Made by a program: the position numbers and the translations under genes. From Oopsacas minuta (lineage: Eukaryota > Porifera > Hexactinellida > Lyssacinosida > Leucopsacidae), in assembly GCA_024704765.1 (NCBI GenBank), contig JAKMXF010000233.1, positions 310,001 to 374,000 on the forward strand: DNA of 64,000 nucleotides, written 5' to 3'. Positions within the stretch are counted from its first letter, which is position 1. The number at the start of each line of letters is the position of its first letter. Below are positions 21,655 to 35,700 of the stretch, one piece after another. A model generated the notes under the pieces. It was not told the DNA's origin, searched no databases, and saw only the letters and a list, made by a program, of their open reading frames with translations.

Positions 21655-22070
21655 AAATATTTGTTTACTTGATATCAATGGAAACAACAAAAATTTACAT
21701 ATGATTCATCCAAGGGTGTGAAAATTGGATTCAGCATATTCGAAATGTTTAGTGAAGTTTTATTGAATTATATTTACTTGCTTGATAGACACGATAAATA
21801 CATAGTTATATTAAAGTTTGCAGCAGTTTCCCACAGTTTCCAGCAGTTTCGCACAGTTTCCAGCGGTTTCTTGCATTTTCCAGCTCTTTCTGCAGTTTCC
21901 CACATTTTGAAATTGTTGCATAACATTGTATTTATCGTGTTTATCATGGAAGTGATAGAATAGATATATTCACTAATTATATCGAACATGCTGAATCCGA
22001 TTTTCACACTTTTGGATTAATTATAGGTAAATTTATTGTTGTTTATATGAATACAAAGTAAACAAATTTT
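21655..22070. repeat. Large inverted-repeat element with tandem core
   Basis: A roughly 416-bp imperfect palindrome. The left arm contains TTTGTTTACTTGATATCAA, GTGTGAAAATTGGATTCAGC and CACGATAAATAC. The right arm contains the complements GTATTTATCGTG, GCTGAATCCGATTTTCACAC and AATACAAAGTAAACAAAT. The centre (about 21821-21905) is a tandem array of CAGTTTCC-like units. Outer-arm sequence also occurs near 1977, 21520 and 23170. Confidence 0.7.
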
Positions 22071-22099
22071 AAAATTCTGTTAGAATCATGCTTTCAAAG

Positions 22100-22187
22100 G
22101 CAGTTTGGGACCATATTTGTATAATTTCACACTTCGATAAAGCGGTTTTTTCAATATATTCGTCTTATATTTAACGGGAGATTACTG
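22100..22187. repeat. Family A right-end fragment
   Basis: Retains GACCATATTTGTATAATTTC and the end ATATTTAACGGGAGATTACTG. Confidence 0.5.
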
Positions 22188-22275
22188 TAATATATATAAC
22201 TGTGTAAAGTTTCCAAAATCCCTTCAAATAAGTAATCACCTTTGTAGACAACATCTCTCTATATATAGCCATTCA

Positions 22276-25200
22276 ATGAATATACATAAAGTACAGAGCT
22301 CCTGGTCAGACGGGTCATCATATAGAGGTGACATGAAGAATGAATTACGTCACGGATATGGTGTACATATATGGAACAATGGAGAGCGTTATGAAGGGGA
22401 ATATGTAGAGGACAAGAGGGAGGGAGAGGGCACATACTACTGGCCTAGTGGGGCTAGATATGTGGGTGGGTTTGTAGGGAATAAGAAGTATGGAAAGGGT
22501 GTTATGTACCTGGAGAGTGGGAATAGATTTGAAGGGAATTATTCTAATGACGAGAGGAATGGGGAAGGTAAGTAGGATTAGTACAACATTCTGTTTCTAT
22601 TTTTCCCTCCTTGCTTTTGAAACGAGGAAACTTCGCGATAAATACACCCAGTCTATTATATGTTGTTATAGGTACACTGTATTACCCAGATGGATATGTA
22701 GATAAAGGCTACTGGTTAGGAGATCATCTAACCCGCTTACTTTTCAACATTCCTGAAGCAGGACCTGGTTACCAGGCTACAGACGACCTTGACACCCCTG
22801 ACCTTAAGAGTAGGGGTACATCCGCTCCTAAAGGTCCTCTGGAGAGGGAATCTCAGAAACTAATACAAGCTGCTGTTAACGGAGATATACACTGCTTAGA
22901 AACCATATTGAAGGCTAGGAATGTTTATGTTAATGTAGTGGACAGGTACAAGTTAATAACTAAAATCCCTGTATAAATAATTTACAAGTTTGTAATGCCA
23001 AATTCGTTACTTTTCTACTTTTGCACAAACAAAAGCCGCCCGTTTATATTACTATATTGTAAATACTTTCGCGATTCCCTTACTGTTTAGCCAGCGAGCG
23101 AAATTCTAGTTCAGCGTACTGTGTACCCCTGTGTAGCCGTTTAGAGCAAGCCTGTATATATTTTGAAATTTTGCTAATTTGTTTACTTTATATTCATAAA
23201 AACAACAATAAATTTTCATATGATTAATCCAAAAGTAAATTTCCACATGAGAAACTTGAAAATGCGAAATTCTGGATTGATGAACACCTGGTTATTAACG
23301 TACTTATTTTATAGTTACGGACACTCTGCTCTTCTCGCTGCTTCTATACACGGACATTCTAGTGCTATATGTCTATTATTGGATGAAGGAGGTCATATTA
23401 ACTTACTGTCAGATGAAGGATTCTCTCCTCTATCTGCTACTTTTCATAGACTATATCTCCTGCAGAACTGTCCTGTTCTAAACGTACATCAGGTTCGTTC
23501 ATTTGTTTATAATATTACGGTGGAGTTTGCCTATCAACACATCCTTATGCTATGGAAAATCATAATTTGCATTAGTTTTCCTTGCTAATATGCGAACTGT
23601 TTACCATACAAAATGTCCATGAAATAAGCTTATAATAGGCTGATTTAGTTATTAGACGAATTGCTAGACAGTGTAATCCCCACAAAGAGGCCTTCGGTGT
23701 GAAAACATAGAGCGAATTCCTAGTCCCATACAAATAAACCTCCACAAACGGGAAATTTGGTAGAATCTAGGAGATGGGGTAGTATTTTCGGCTTCCCTGT
23801 CCGTGGAGGTTACACTATACTACATACTGTTATTACCTGTATAACTACAGGGCTGTCTAACTACTAGAAGCGGTATACAGTGCAGTGATTCATCCAGCAC
23901 TCCTACAATAATATATAACGCAGAGTTAGACACTCTTACGCCCTCCTCTCCCTCTGATATTAGTCTAGGAGATGAACCTCTACTCAGAGATGTGTATACT
24001 ACACCTAGATTCTTTCTAGGCAGGAGATCTACTGCATTAGATGATAAAGAGAGTAGTAATGAGGATATAAGGTATACTAACTATAGAACTGTTTGTTGTA
24101 TGAAATATCTATTGTTGTATTCGTGTATATTGAATTTACAGTCAACTCCCATTATATCAAACACAGATATATCGAAGTCTGAAATTATACAAATATGGTC
24201 ACAAACCGTCAAAGTACATATATTCCATCGGTTATATAGAAGTAGTTATCGCGGTCTTTTGAGCATCGATATAACGGGCGTTGAGTCAGTTAACCAAATC
24301 TCAATTAGGTCAATATATTTACATTTCTATAGAGGATTATATCCAGAATCTGATGGCAACCCGAACACTCGTCTGGTATCTGCTCCCGAACAGACGACAG
24401 ATAATTCTTGTAAAATACAGAATAAACCTATTCTAAAGAAAACTAAAGATGAGGTAGATACTGGAGAAGATAGTAATATACTGATTAATGAGGACTTAGA
24501 TTCACAAAACAATACAAAGACTGAAGTTAGAACTCCTCAATTAATATCCCAAGGATGGTTAAGAAATCCTGATAGTATATCCACCAGTAGGATGTCACTC
24601 CCACAGGAATCAGGTAATGTATTTACGTTCAATCGTCGCGATGGCCCGTTTTCATATAATTGTATAATTTACTAGGAGATCGTCTCTGTGATCTAGTCAG
24701 TGCTAGCGACAGTGTAAGTATTCATTTGATGGAAAGAGAACCTAAACTCCCCTCACTATCCTCCAATTCATCTCCAATAAAACCATCCATAGTCCAAAAC
24801 CTAGAAAACACAATAGACTTATTACTCAGATGTTCGGCTGATCTAAATACAGCTGTTTTCCCTCTACCAGCTATATTCTACCCTGTCCTAGCTGGTGATA
24901 TCAATATTACGTGTAGATTAATACAAGCAGGAGCTGATCTTAATGTTAGACTAGATACACAGCAAGGAGGTAGCGGGCTGTTACATCTGTTAGCTACACA
25001 GCAGGATACACACTGTGCTTTAGGTCTGGTTAAGTTACTGTTAGAAGGAGGAGCTGATACTAATATGAGGGAGCGGAATGAAGGTTTGTTTTGTATGGCA
25101 ATTATATTCCTATCAGCAGGGCTCTCAACGTCGAAATTTGCGATTCAATATTAGATTTCTATAAAACCCCTGCAAATATATTTTCTAATATTTATTAGAT

Positions 25201-26316
25201 GACGATACTATGACTAACAGTGACAGCTCCTTACCCATACCTCTCCCTGGTAGAAACGAAGGTTACCATGGCAACTCGCCTCTCCATATATTAGCAAGTC
25301 GTATGTGTGATTCTCCAGAAATCTCATCACTAGCTGGTCTCTTATTAAACCATGGAGCAGATCCTAATGTAGTTTGCAAGGGACACTCACCTTTATCTCT
25401 AGCTGTTCTTAATAATAATCAAAATATGATACATCTACTACTCGAGCATGACGTTGATCTTAATTTACCGCTAGGAGCTGGCATAGGTAATGTATTGTGT
25501 ATTGTAACTAGCTTGAGATCACAGTCGTTACGGGCTGTACAGAAGAGTATACGATTGTTTAAAAGTTTAGTTGATTCTGGGGCGTCTGTTTTGTTGCCTG
25601 TTGAGGTTAAGCAGGGGGTAGCTCTTGGCACTGTTGTAGATTTCGCAATTTCTGCTTTCCAAGAGGATAAAAGGTGTTCTGAGTTACCTTTTCATTCTAT
25701 GACTCGGATTGAAAGACAAAGATATTTGTCCAGGTCTAAACTGTTAAAATATGTTACGAATTCATTTCGTAAAGCTGTACGCTTGGATGGAATAAAAATA
25801 AGTCAACAAAAATTATTTGAAACTCAAAAATCTTTGAATGAAATTATGAATTTTGATTTTACGAATTTGAGTGAACAGTTTGATGAAGATGATAAGAAAA
25901 CAAAAATTAAACACAAACAGAGACACAAATCACGTTCACCTCAAAGAATACATGGTAAAGTGAAGGACAAGGAGAAACATATCGAAACTGAGACGAAAAT
26001 AGAATCTTTAAAAGATAATACAACAGGAGAAGTGTTTACAATTGCAAATCATAAAAGTAAAGTTGAGAATTTCACAGAGCTTAAAATGAGTATGGAATTT
26101 ACAGCACAGAAATACTGTGAATATTGCTGCAAGTCTATTAACGTTAAACTAAAACAGTGTAACCGTTGCCATACGGTGTATTTCTGCAGCCGTACATGTA
26201 AAATGAGGTCATGGGAGGCCTGGCATAGACGTGAATGTTTAGTTATTGAAATTAGAAAACCCAATACAGTCAAATTCCAAGAACAACCAGTTGTAACCCT
26301 TAAGACCACGAATTGA
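22276..26316 (+). CDS. ANKMY1: Ankyrin repeat and MYND domain-containing protein 1-like
   Basis: Seven in-phase exons: 22276-22567, 22672-22945, 23315-23492, 23851-24071, 24333-24613, 24676-25083, 25199-26316 (923 aa; human ANKMY1 is about 940). N-terminal MORN repeats (about 8-110: YRGDMKNELRHGYGVH, YEGEYVEDKREGEGTYY, YVGGFVGNKKYGKGVMY, FEGNYSNDERNGEG). Ankyrin repeats follow (GHSALLAASIHGHSSAICLLL; later GNSPLHILAS, LLLNHGADPNVV and HSPLSLAVLNNNQNMIHLLL). A C-terminal MYND zinc finger (about 856-893) has CEYCCKS, CNRCHTVYFCSRTC and WHRREC, with its Cys/His ligands in place. This domain order is diagnostic. The biological role is poorly defined; the MORN-ankyrin-MYND family is often linked to cilia. 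Introns 23493-23850 and 24072-24332 contain family B and A elements. Confidence 0.92.
23669..23816. repeat. Family B element in ANKMY1 intron
   Basis: Starts CAGTGTAATCCCCACAAAG and ends GTCCGTGGAGGTTACACTA, forming long imperfect terminal inverted repeats flanked by TA-like sequence. Confidence 0.65.
24139..24287. repeat. Family A element in ANKMY1 intron
   Basis: TA-flanked copy starting CAGTCAACTCCCATTATATC and ending ATCGATATAACGGGCGTTGA. It accounts for over half of the 261-bp intron. Confidence 0.78.
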
Positions 26317-26715
26317 GGGATTATACAATTCTCGCATGAACTTGAGTTTTAATGATTCATTTTCATGTTACATATAAACTTTATATTACCTTTTATGGAA
26401 GTGAACTATACTGCACTATTAAATTAGTAGTATATCTTATTAAGCTAATAAGTTGTTTGAATTTACCCGAAAGGACGAAACGAAGCATTAATCCTTCGTA
26501 ATGGTCATATCTCGTAAACTATAAGTCTGTTTTATGTGCTCAAATTTGCCAAAAATGCAGTCAGAGTGCTCTCTTCCCCGAAAAGTTGTGTCTCGGGACA
26601 ATTCGTCCTACCCATAAGTGTACTATATCAGTGGCTTATGTGAGATTGTTTACTATTTTGTTTACCACACATTAGAAGGTATATTTCTCTTTGATTTAAT
26701 TGGCTATTCTATTGT
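26317..26715. other. Spacer between ANKMY1 and the dynein gene
   Basis: About 400 bp holding the ANKMY1 3' end and the dynein 5' region. No further gene or repeat family was recognised. Confidence 0.4.
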
Positions 26716-29700
26716 ATGGCCTACACACAGTCCCATCCTCGCTCTAAAAATAAATCAAATGGAGTACTCAATGGTAATGCAACTAAGTCTGATGAAAAGG
26801 TAGGTCGATATTAATTTGTAATTTTTGGATAAAATCTGAAGTGAAATTGTGGATATGAATAATTACTAATGGACACTATTGTAGGATGGCTTCATGAAGT
26901 CTATTCGAGGCGGTAAGCCATTCCTTCCACCTCTCAGCTGCGTCGATAAGAGTGATATTAGTAAATTCAGAGCTGCAGACAGTTTGACTAATCAGAGCTC
27001 TCTGTTAACTCATAGACACTCTAAAGTAGTAGAACAGAAAATGGCAGATATTGTGCAAGTTCTTATTTATAGACTTATTTTATTTCTCGTGTTTAATTCT
27101 AGGTTTTTGTACCAGTAAATATACTCACAATTTTCATGCCATGAGTTAATAGTTCATGTCAAAGCCAAAATCTATGTTTTCGTTCATGATCTGGCATATG
27201 GCAATAGTGATTGGTACCCACAATAGAAAATTACAAGTTATCAAATAAATTGAAATAGTAAAATAAATACAGCGTGTCCTCTCTCTAATTGTCCTCCAGT
27301 GGACAATTAGAGAGGACCCACTGAAAGAATCTTTGTTGATTTTTCTATTTATAGTCATGAGAGAGCAGTGAGAGAAAGCCAGCTTGCTTTCGTGGCCCAG
27401 AAAGGCACTCAATCAATCAGTGACGAACCTCCTATAACTCAACTTATGATGTCTAATGACAGGAGAATTAGAGTTAGTTATATGGACCATGGATTATTTA
27501 ATTATTCAAAGGTTCGATTTTAATAGTACTTTTCGGTGTTTTTAGTTGAACTATGAGACTCTACAACATGCGGTTATGAAGGCCCCGACACAAGGTATAC
27601 AGCAAGAGTGCGTAGACAGTATACATTCCAAACTACCTTCTCAGTTGTTAGGATCTCATTCAGAGCTTTTGAATCAACTGACTAATGAGGTTAAACAAAT
27701 GTACTATAATAGTATGAAGAGAGTTACTGGTTGGTTCAACAATCTCGTTTTCGAATTTCTGATATTTTATGAAGATTGCGAAAATTAAGGTTTTAAAATA
27801 CTATATTTTAGTTCAACATACACTATTGAAACCGCCAGTCAACGGTTTGTCACCTGATGAACCACTTCCGGTTGAGGTTACAGGATTGGACCATTCAACA
27901 CCTTGGAGAGACCGCTATGAATCCAACAGAGAATCTCTTAAGAAATGTCTGTTGATTGTACATCCATTACATCAAGAATTGCTGCTTTTGTGGAGAAAGC
28001 ATGGCTTGCATTCCATTCTATCACTTGAGAAACTAAGGTAAGATGCTTGTCTGGTACTGAACACATTTGCTACTCCAAAGGTTTCATTGGTATTCGAATT
28101 TACAAATGTCTACTGTTTTTTTAGAGACAGAGGAGCAATAGAATTGGAATCTTTCAGAAATGATATGATACTAGAACGTGACGATAAAGTATCATATATC
28201 AAAGGCAATTGGTTCTTAGAGGTGTCAGAATTGTTTGTTTCTAAACACAAACCAAGCTTAGACTTATTGAGTGATAAAATATTGATTCAGTTTCATAAGG
28301 CAGTTGACACACTTATGTCTAATCAGGTGTGTAATGGAGTAACCTTCAATCTGATTGATTGCGGATTTTTATCACTTTAACTCGAATAGCAAACCATATT
28401 TGAACTTTGCTATTATTATTTATTTAGTTGAGAGAGTTAGTAAGACAGACATTAGAAGATTGGGTAGCTCTATTCAGCCCTGGAATGAAGTCTAAGAGAC
28501 CTGATTTTAAACTCCAGCTTTGTTTAGATGAGAATTCCATTGTATACTTCCCGTCATTAAGAGATGTGGAGAGCTGTATTCTTGATATACAGAAGATGAT
28601 TGAGCTTGGTTTGAGCTCTATTTCTACTATCAAAGTGAGTTTTTATAATTATTGAATATGAAAGTTTAAACCAACCCTTCCCAAACTTTAACCCCCCGTG
28701 GAACCTATACTTTTGTGGGAATTTTGTTTAGGAAAGGTGTAAAGATTATACATATCCTACCGAAATATTTGTGTAATATTCCGCTAGGATATACGCATTC
28801 CTTGTTTAACACGTGATTATATAAATAATTCGAATTGAACAGGCCAAACTTTCACATTTCTCAATCATTTTTTGTTTTTTTAATATTATAGTCCTCACTG
28901 GACAGTTCTCCTCAACCTACTCTCCTTAACGGTAAAGTAAGCATTTCAATATCAGAATTATCCCTCAGCACAATCAAAGAACATTTGAGTTTTTTATTAA
29001 CACCTGCTAAGAAGTATAGCGACACATTCTCTAAGTTCCATATTCTTATTGACGGAACAGCTGATGATAAAGTCGATAAGTTTATACGAGAAGATCATTC
29101 TTTCGAGGAATATGAAAATGTATTGTTTGTTTGTTTGTTTAATTGCATGTTTGTTTATTTGTTTATTAGATATTTCCCTGTGTTGTTTAGGAGATAACAA
29201 TATACCAAAACACTGTCCTTGAAATCAATAGTGTATTGGGAATTGAGCTCTTAGATATGTTGCTGATTGATTGTGAGAATCTTAAAACTGGTCTGTGTAA
29301 GAAAGCTAATCAGTTTGCTAATAAATTGATAGGAAAACTTGTTGGAGATTATCTTGCTGAAAATACGAGGTGACCAAATATAGTATATGTATATTATTTT
29401 ACTGTGCCGAGTATATACATCACATGATTAATCATATTTTCACACCTTTTGGTCAATTTCTTAAAAGCATCCTAGAGATTAGCTCCACCTGCAAATTTGT
29501 GGTAAGAAGGGACGTAGAATTCGATTTTGATACTAAATATCCAATCAAGAGCCTTCACTTGGCCATACATGGGTTTATGTATTTTACGTATTTTCTAGAA
29601 TCTGCAATGAATTTGAGACTTTCAAATCTCGTGCTCTTACAATACCAGAAGATTCTACAGAAATAACAGATCTATCTCAATTCATAGAACATTCTAGAAC

Positions 29701-32700
29701 AGACTTAATACCCCAGCTAAAGGAGGACATAAGTCGTGCAAGATCTCAGATGACATACATACTCAGTGTACATGACTGTGATCAATCAATATTCGAACTG
29801 AATAGAGTGACTATTGATTGGCCACAGAGACTTGAGCCTATTTTCTCTAAGAATGAGGATATTCTGTTGGAGGCAGGAATGAGAGCTGAGAAAGCTCTTG
29901 TAGAGAAACGAGACAAACTTAGAATTGAGATTGAGAAAGCTACGAGGTTTGTAGAAATGGACATATTTCAATTTCCCCGTATTTGATTTAACAGTAGTTG
30001 AATGTAGTTGGAGTAAAATGGATGTGATGGAGTGTCACTAATGTGTGTGTATTGTTTAGGAGAGGAGATGAATTTCAACTCTGTAGCGATATTCATTCTG
30101 TCGGTAAATATGTTAACGATATTACTAAGCTACAGAAGAATGTTCACGAACTTAGAGAGAGGACTATACTCATTAACGAGGTTTGTATATCCGCTATAAG
30201 TTTGAAATATTAATATATCGAACATGTGTATTGACCTTCGATGTACAACGGTGTTTGCTTATTAGCAGGGAAAACAATACGACTTGCTAATAGAATACTA
30301 TTTACCATTTATAGGAAGAAGCAATGTTTAAATGGGATGCCTCAGAGTACCCTGAATTAGATGAGATTAACAAGACGGTAGAGCCTTATCTCTCTCTATT
30401 CTCTCTTGTTAGAGAATGGAAGACTTTAGATAAAACTCTAATGGATGGAGATTTTGTTAATTTAGATGCAGAGGTTACAAGAGATAAGGTTGGTAGCGAA
30501 TACATTTAGAAATATTATAGTCTACGCAGAAAATGTTACCTTGTTTCGTATAACTCTGTTAATAGATTGAAGAGAAAGGACGAGAAATATTCAGACAAGT
30601 AAAATATTTCAAAGGAAAAGTTAAAGCTGCTGAAAAAGAGAAAGAGAAAGAAAAGAAATTCAAATCTAGGAAAGATGAAGACGATGGTCCCGTTGGTCCA
30701 ATTAATGGACTCAACATGGCTCAGACTACTGATGATCAGATTAAAGAGTTTAAAGATTATCTGCCAATTATTGAAGTACTGTGTAATCCTGGATTGAGGT
30801 TAAGGCATTGGCAAAAGGTTAGAACTTGAAACAACAACAAATAGACAAACAAACAAACAAACAAACAAACTCCTTCTCTATCCTCTAGATGTCTGAGATA
30901 GTAGGATTTAACATTACGCCAGACAGCGGTACAACTCTACGTAAAATGCTTAAGCATAATCTTGAGCCTTATCTGGACAAGTTTGAGATAATATCAGGGT
31001 CAGCTAGTAAGGAGCATTCTCTGGAGAAAGCTATGAAGAAAATGATAGATGATTGGGATCCTGTAGCATTCAATCTTGTTGCTTATAGAGACAGTGGTAT
31101 GTATTCATGTATCTTAAACAGTGGTTACCCGTTATATCAAAGCTAAAAGGACCGTGGTAATTACTTCAATATAAGCGGAGTTTGATATAATCGAGGAAAT
31201 ATTTGTTACCTTAACGGTTTGGGGCCATATTTGTACAATTTCAAATTTCGAAATCCGTGTTCGACATAACTGGAGTTGACTGTTATTTAATTTATTATGC
31301 CTCTTACAGGTGTTTCGATACTGAGTGGTGTAGATGATATTCAAACACAGCTAGATGACCAGATTGTTAAAACGCAGACTATGAGAGGATCTCCTTTTAT
31401 AAAGCCATTCTTAGAACAGATAAAACTATGGGAAGAGAGGCTACTTGCTATACAGGATACACTAGATGAATGGTTGAAGGTATAAATAGGACTTATAACC
31501 TTATTCCCATTTAATAATTAGGTCCCTGTCAATGAGGAACTTGTTTCAGCGCCACATGGAGTACATCTAAGCATGCGGGCGGGCGGCATTCCAATATCAT
31601 TATTATTATTATGACGTTATCATCAAGTGGCCAATTCATGGAATTCCAATGATTCTAGTTGTAAATATGTTAATTAAGCGTGTTAAAGGCGATCTGTGAA
31701 GATAAAATCACTACTATTCACCCGTTAGTTAGTAAATATATTGTGTAGTTGAATTTCACTGATAGAATGGTGAAATAATGACAATATTCATGTGACAGGT
31801 AAACTTGATGCGGGCAGTGGAGATGAAACAAGTTTCCAACTAACAGTGTCATAATTTTTAATAAATACTTTTATTCAGGTACAATCTCAATGGCTATATC
31901 TAGAGCCTATATTCTCCAGTGATGACATTATGCAACAAATGCCAGAGGAAGCTAAGATGTTCCTACAGGTTGATAAGAACTGGAAAGACATTATGAGGAA
32001 CACCGTGAAGAATCCATCTGTACGTAAATGTTATGAGATTCAGTAGACTCCGTTTAATCGGGTCACCGGTTAATAGGGTTAATATCATCATTCAGCCTAA
32101 TCAATTCAAATGGCATTTGCCATAGTCTTGAAGTGGCTATATTAATTGTAGCCTACTGAATTTAAGTTCCTATGAATGACGTAATTTCGCGTTAGGTGTT
32201 ACCTGCAACCGGACTCCCAGGTCTCCTTGATAAGCTAAAATCCAGCAATGAACTATTGGATAAGATCAACAAAGGTTTGAATAGCTATTTGGAGAAGAAA
32301 AGATTGTTCTTTCCAAGATTCTTCTTCCTCTCTAATGATGAGATGTTGGAAATATTGTCCGAGACAAAAGATCCTAAAAGAGTTCAGCCTCACCTCAAAA
32401 AATGCTTTGAAGGAATTAATAAACTACAATTTGAGCCTAATCTTGATATTTCAGCTATGTTCTCTTCTGATGGAGAGAAGGTTTGTTTGTTTGTTTGTTT
32501 GTTAACACCTTCCTGATAAATTCGATCAAAACAGCAGTCGCTACATAAGCGATTCCCAACCTTTTTCACAAGTGGACCACCAAGGGGCAGGTTGGGAACC
32601 GCTTCATTAGATGTAAATTGCCAAAATTCTCTCTATACCAAAAATCCAAGAAATTACCTCAATAAAATATGAATGAAACCTGTGCGGACAGCTTAGTACG

Positions 32701-35700
32701 TATAATATTGAATGATTAAAGTAGCACTATAAATTCTAGGCAGTAAATGATCATTTAATATAGCCAAAAGGGTATTTTAGCCTGATGCTTTGGCGTCTAT
32801 AGAATTTTCTGGTTGATTAATCATCTTTCTGAGCCAGAATCAGCCAGGTAACACCTTGTCACCCTTGAGGGTTTGTATCCAGCCACATTAAAGTAACATT
32901 TTTGGACACATTTTGAACACCTTATAATGCATATAACTCCTTTTAGCTCGACTTAAGCGCCTTCAATTAGAGTATACTATTCTGTCGGCACAGGTTCTAT
33001 TTTCTATTTTTACACTCTTATTTATAGGTTGTGCTAAGCAAAAACATATCTACCTCAGATGCACGTGGTGCAGTAGAGAAATGGCTCCTACAAGTACAAG
33101 ATGTAATGTTCATATCATTACGTGACGTACTGCACAAATCTATTGTAGCTTATAACGAAGTGCCAAGAGTAAAATGGGTCAGAGACTGGCCTGGACAAAT
33201 AGCACTAGCTGTTAGTCAGATTTACTGGACACAAGGGGCTCATGAAGCTATTAGGAATCAACCTAGTGGTATGAAGGAGTTCCATGATAAACTTATATCA
33301 CAGGTAAAGTGTTTGTTTGTTTGTTTGTTTGTTTGATTGTTTATGTGTTTGATTGAGTTCCTATTTTTATCAGAGTTTGGTCGAATTTGATCATAAAATC
33401 TCTTCCAATATACAAACTTGCTTATTGTTTGCTTGTTTGTTTTTGTTTACGATTTATAGCTCGGAGACATCGTAGAGCTGGTGAGAGGGAAACTTCCAAA
33501 AGCCACACGCATAACTTTAGGCGCCATAGTTACAATAGACGTACACGCGCGTGACACAGTAGAGAATCTAGTTAAACTGAATCTGAACTCAGAGAAGGAT
33601 TTTGATTGGCTGTGTCATATGAGATATTATTGGGAAGAGAGTCAGTGTATTGTCCGTATGATAACTACATCTGTTGTATATGGATGTGAATATCTCGGTA
33701 ACAGCTTCCGGTTAGTAATAATGTATAGCCATAAGGGAAGGGAGGGAAGGGGAGACGCTCAAATTGAATTGTGCCCTCTCAGAATTCTAAATGGCAGGCC
33801 ACACTGGATAGACATGGGTTTCATTATGCACATAGGTTTAATCATATTTTCACACCTTTTGGTGAATATTCCAAATTGTCCTAGAGATTAGCTTCCACCT
33901 GCTTATTAGGGGTAAACAGTGACGTATTACTCAATTTTTTCACTTTCGAATGTCTGACACGATTATTTACTTACTAAAATTTAGAGAAAATTCTGTCCAC
34001 ACAGGCTGTAATTTGAATTTTTAAAATTTGGGATTTGTTAAGACATCCATTAACTTCAACGGAATAATCTGTTTATCTTCATTTCTTCCTATTTATACTA
34101 GACTGGTCATAACTCCGCTAACTGACAGATGCTACCGTACACTCATAGGAGCTTTTGCTCTAAATCTAAACGGAGCACCAGAAGGACCAGCAGGCACTGG
34201 CAAGACTGAAACTGTCAAAGATTTAGCCAAAGCCTTGGCTATTCAGTGTGTAGTGTTCAATTGCTCTGATGGCCTAGATTATCTAGCTATGGGAAAGTTC
34301 TTTAAAGGCCTAGCCTCAGCAGGGGCTTGGTCTTGTTTTGATGAGTTTAACAGGATTGAGTTGGAAGTATTGTCTGTGATTGCACAACAGGTAAGGTGCT
34401 ATGAATATCCTATTAGAGACCATATTTTTGGTTCAGTTGGTGTATAAGTTTTATCATGATCGGAAATTCGCCAGGCCCCTGATTTTCGTTATTTCAATGT
34501 TTATATTATTCCTATATACATATGTAGATTCTGTGTATACAACGTGCTATCATTACTCACTGTCCAACATTTGTATTTGAAGGAACTACACTCAGTCTAA
34601 GTCCTAATTGTTTCGTAAACATTACTATGAATCCTGGTTAGTTACATACAGTGAGTAACAATATGTGTGAATTTACTTTTGACACCTTTGTCTAGGTTAC
34701 GCCGGTAGATCAGAGCTACCGGATAACTTGAAGGTGTTGTTCCGTACTGTAGCAATGATGGTTCCAGATTACGCAATGATTGGAGAGATATCTCTTTATT
34801 CAGTTGGATTTGTTAATGCTAAGAGTCTTGCTGTGAAGATTGTTACAACTTATAGATTATGTTCTGAACAGGTGTGTTTGTTTGTTTGTTTGTTTGTTTG
34901 TTTGTTTATCTGTTTACTCCCTTTATTACAGCTATCATCACAATTCCACTATGACTATGGAATGCGAGCAGTGAAAGCTGTATTATCAGCAGCTGGAAAT
35001 CTCAAATTAAAATTCCCATCAGAAGATGAGAACATACTTCTACTCAGATCTATAATGGACGTTAATCTCCCCAAATTCCTTTCTCATGATATTCCATTGT
35101 TTGAAGGAATTATTTCCGATTTATTCCCTGGAGTAGTGCTACCTAAAGCTGATTACACTGTATTCACTCTAGCTATTGAAGAGGTTTGTTATGTATTTTT
35201 AGTGTAGCTCCTATAGGGACATCCGTCCGTCCTTCCGAGATGTCCTGAGCTTCGATATAATGGGAGTTGACTGCACGTATTAACCATCGCATTTGTATTC
35301 AGATTTGCAGAAGGAAGAATCTACAAGCAACTGATTTCTTTATTCAGAAGATACTACAAACATATGAGATGATGATCGTACGACATGGATTTATGATCGT
35401 AGGACATCCTTTTGCTGGTAAATAGTATTTCAATTTGTAAAGAGCCTTGTGTATGACAGCAAAAACTAGGAACCAATACATTTCTTATAGGAAAATCACG
35501 TGTATTGAATGTACTAGCTGATACATTAACACTATTGAATGAGCGAGAAGAATTGGAAGAATTCAAGACAATGTATCGCTGTATTAACCCAAAGTCTATT
35601 CCTATGGGGTTGTTATACGGACAGTTTGATCTTGTATCACATGAATGGTCGGATGGAGTTGTGGCTAATACTTTCAGGTATATTCATAGCAATCATATGA

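Noticed and set aside
24072-24332. Apparent read-through exon in ANKMY1 containing a family A element
   Set aside because: Consensus splice sites remove it in phase (24071 to 24333), and the frame over the element is chance.
30843-30872. Possible CRISPR-like or telomere-like array of AAAC units
   Set aside because: A plain tetranucleotide microsatellite with no spacers, complementary to the GTTT tracts at other introns.
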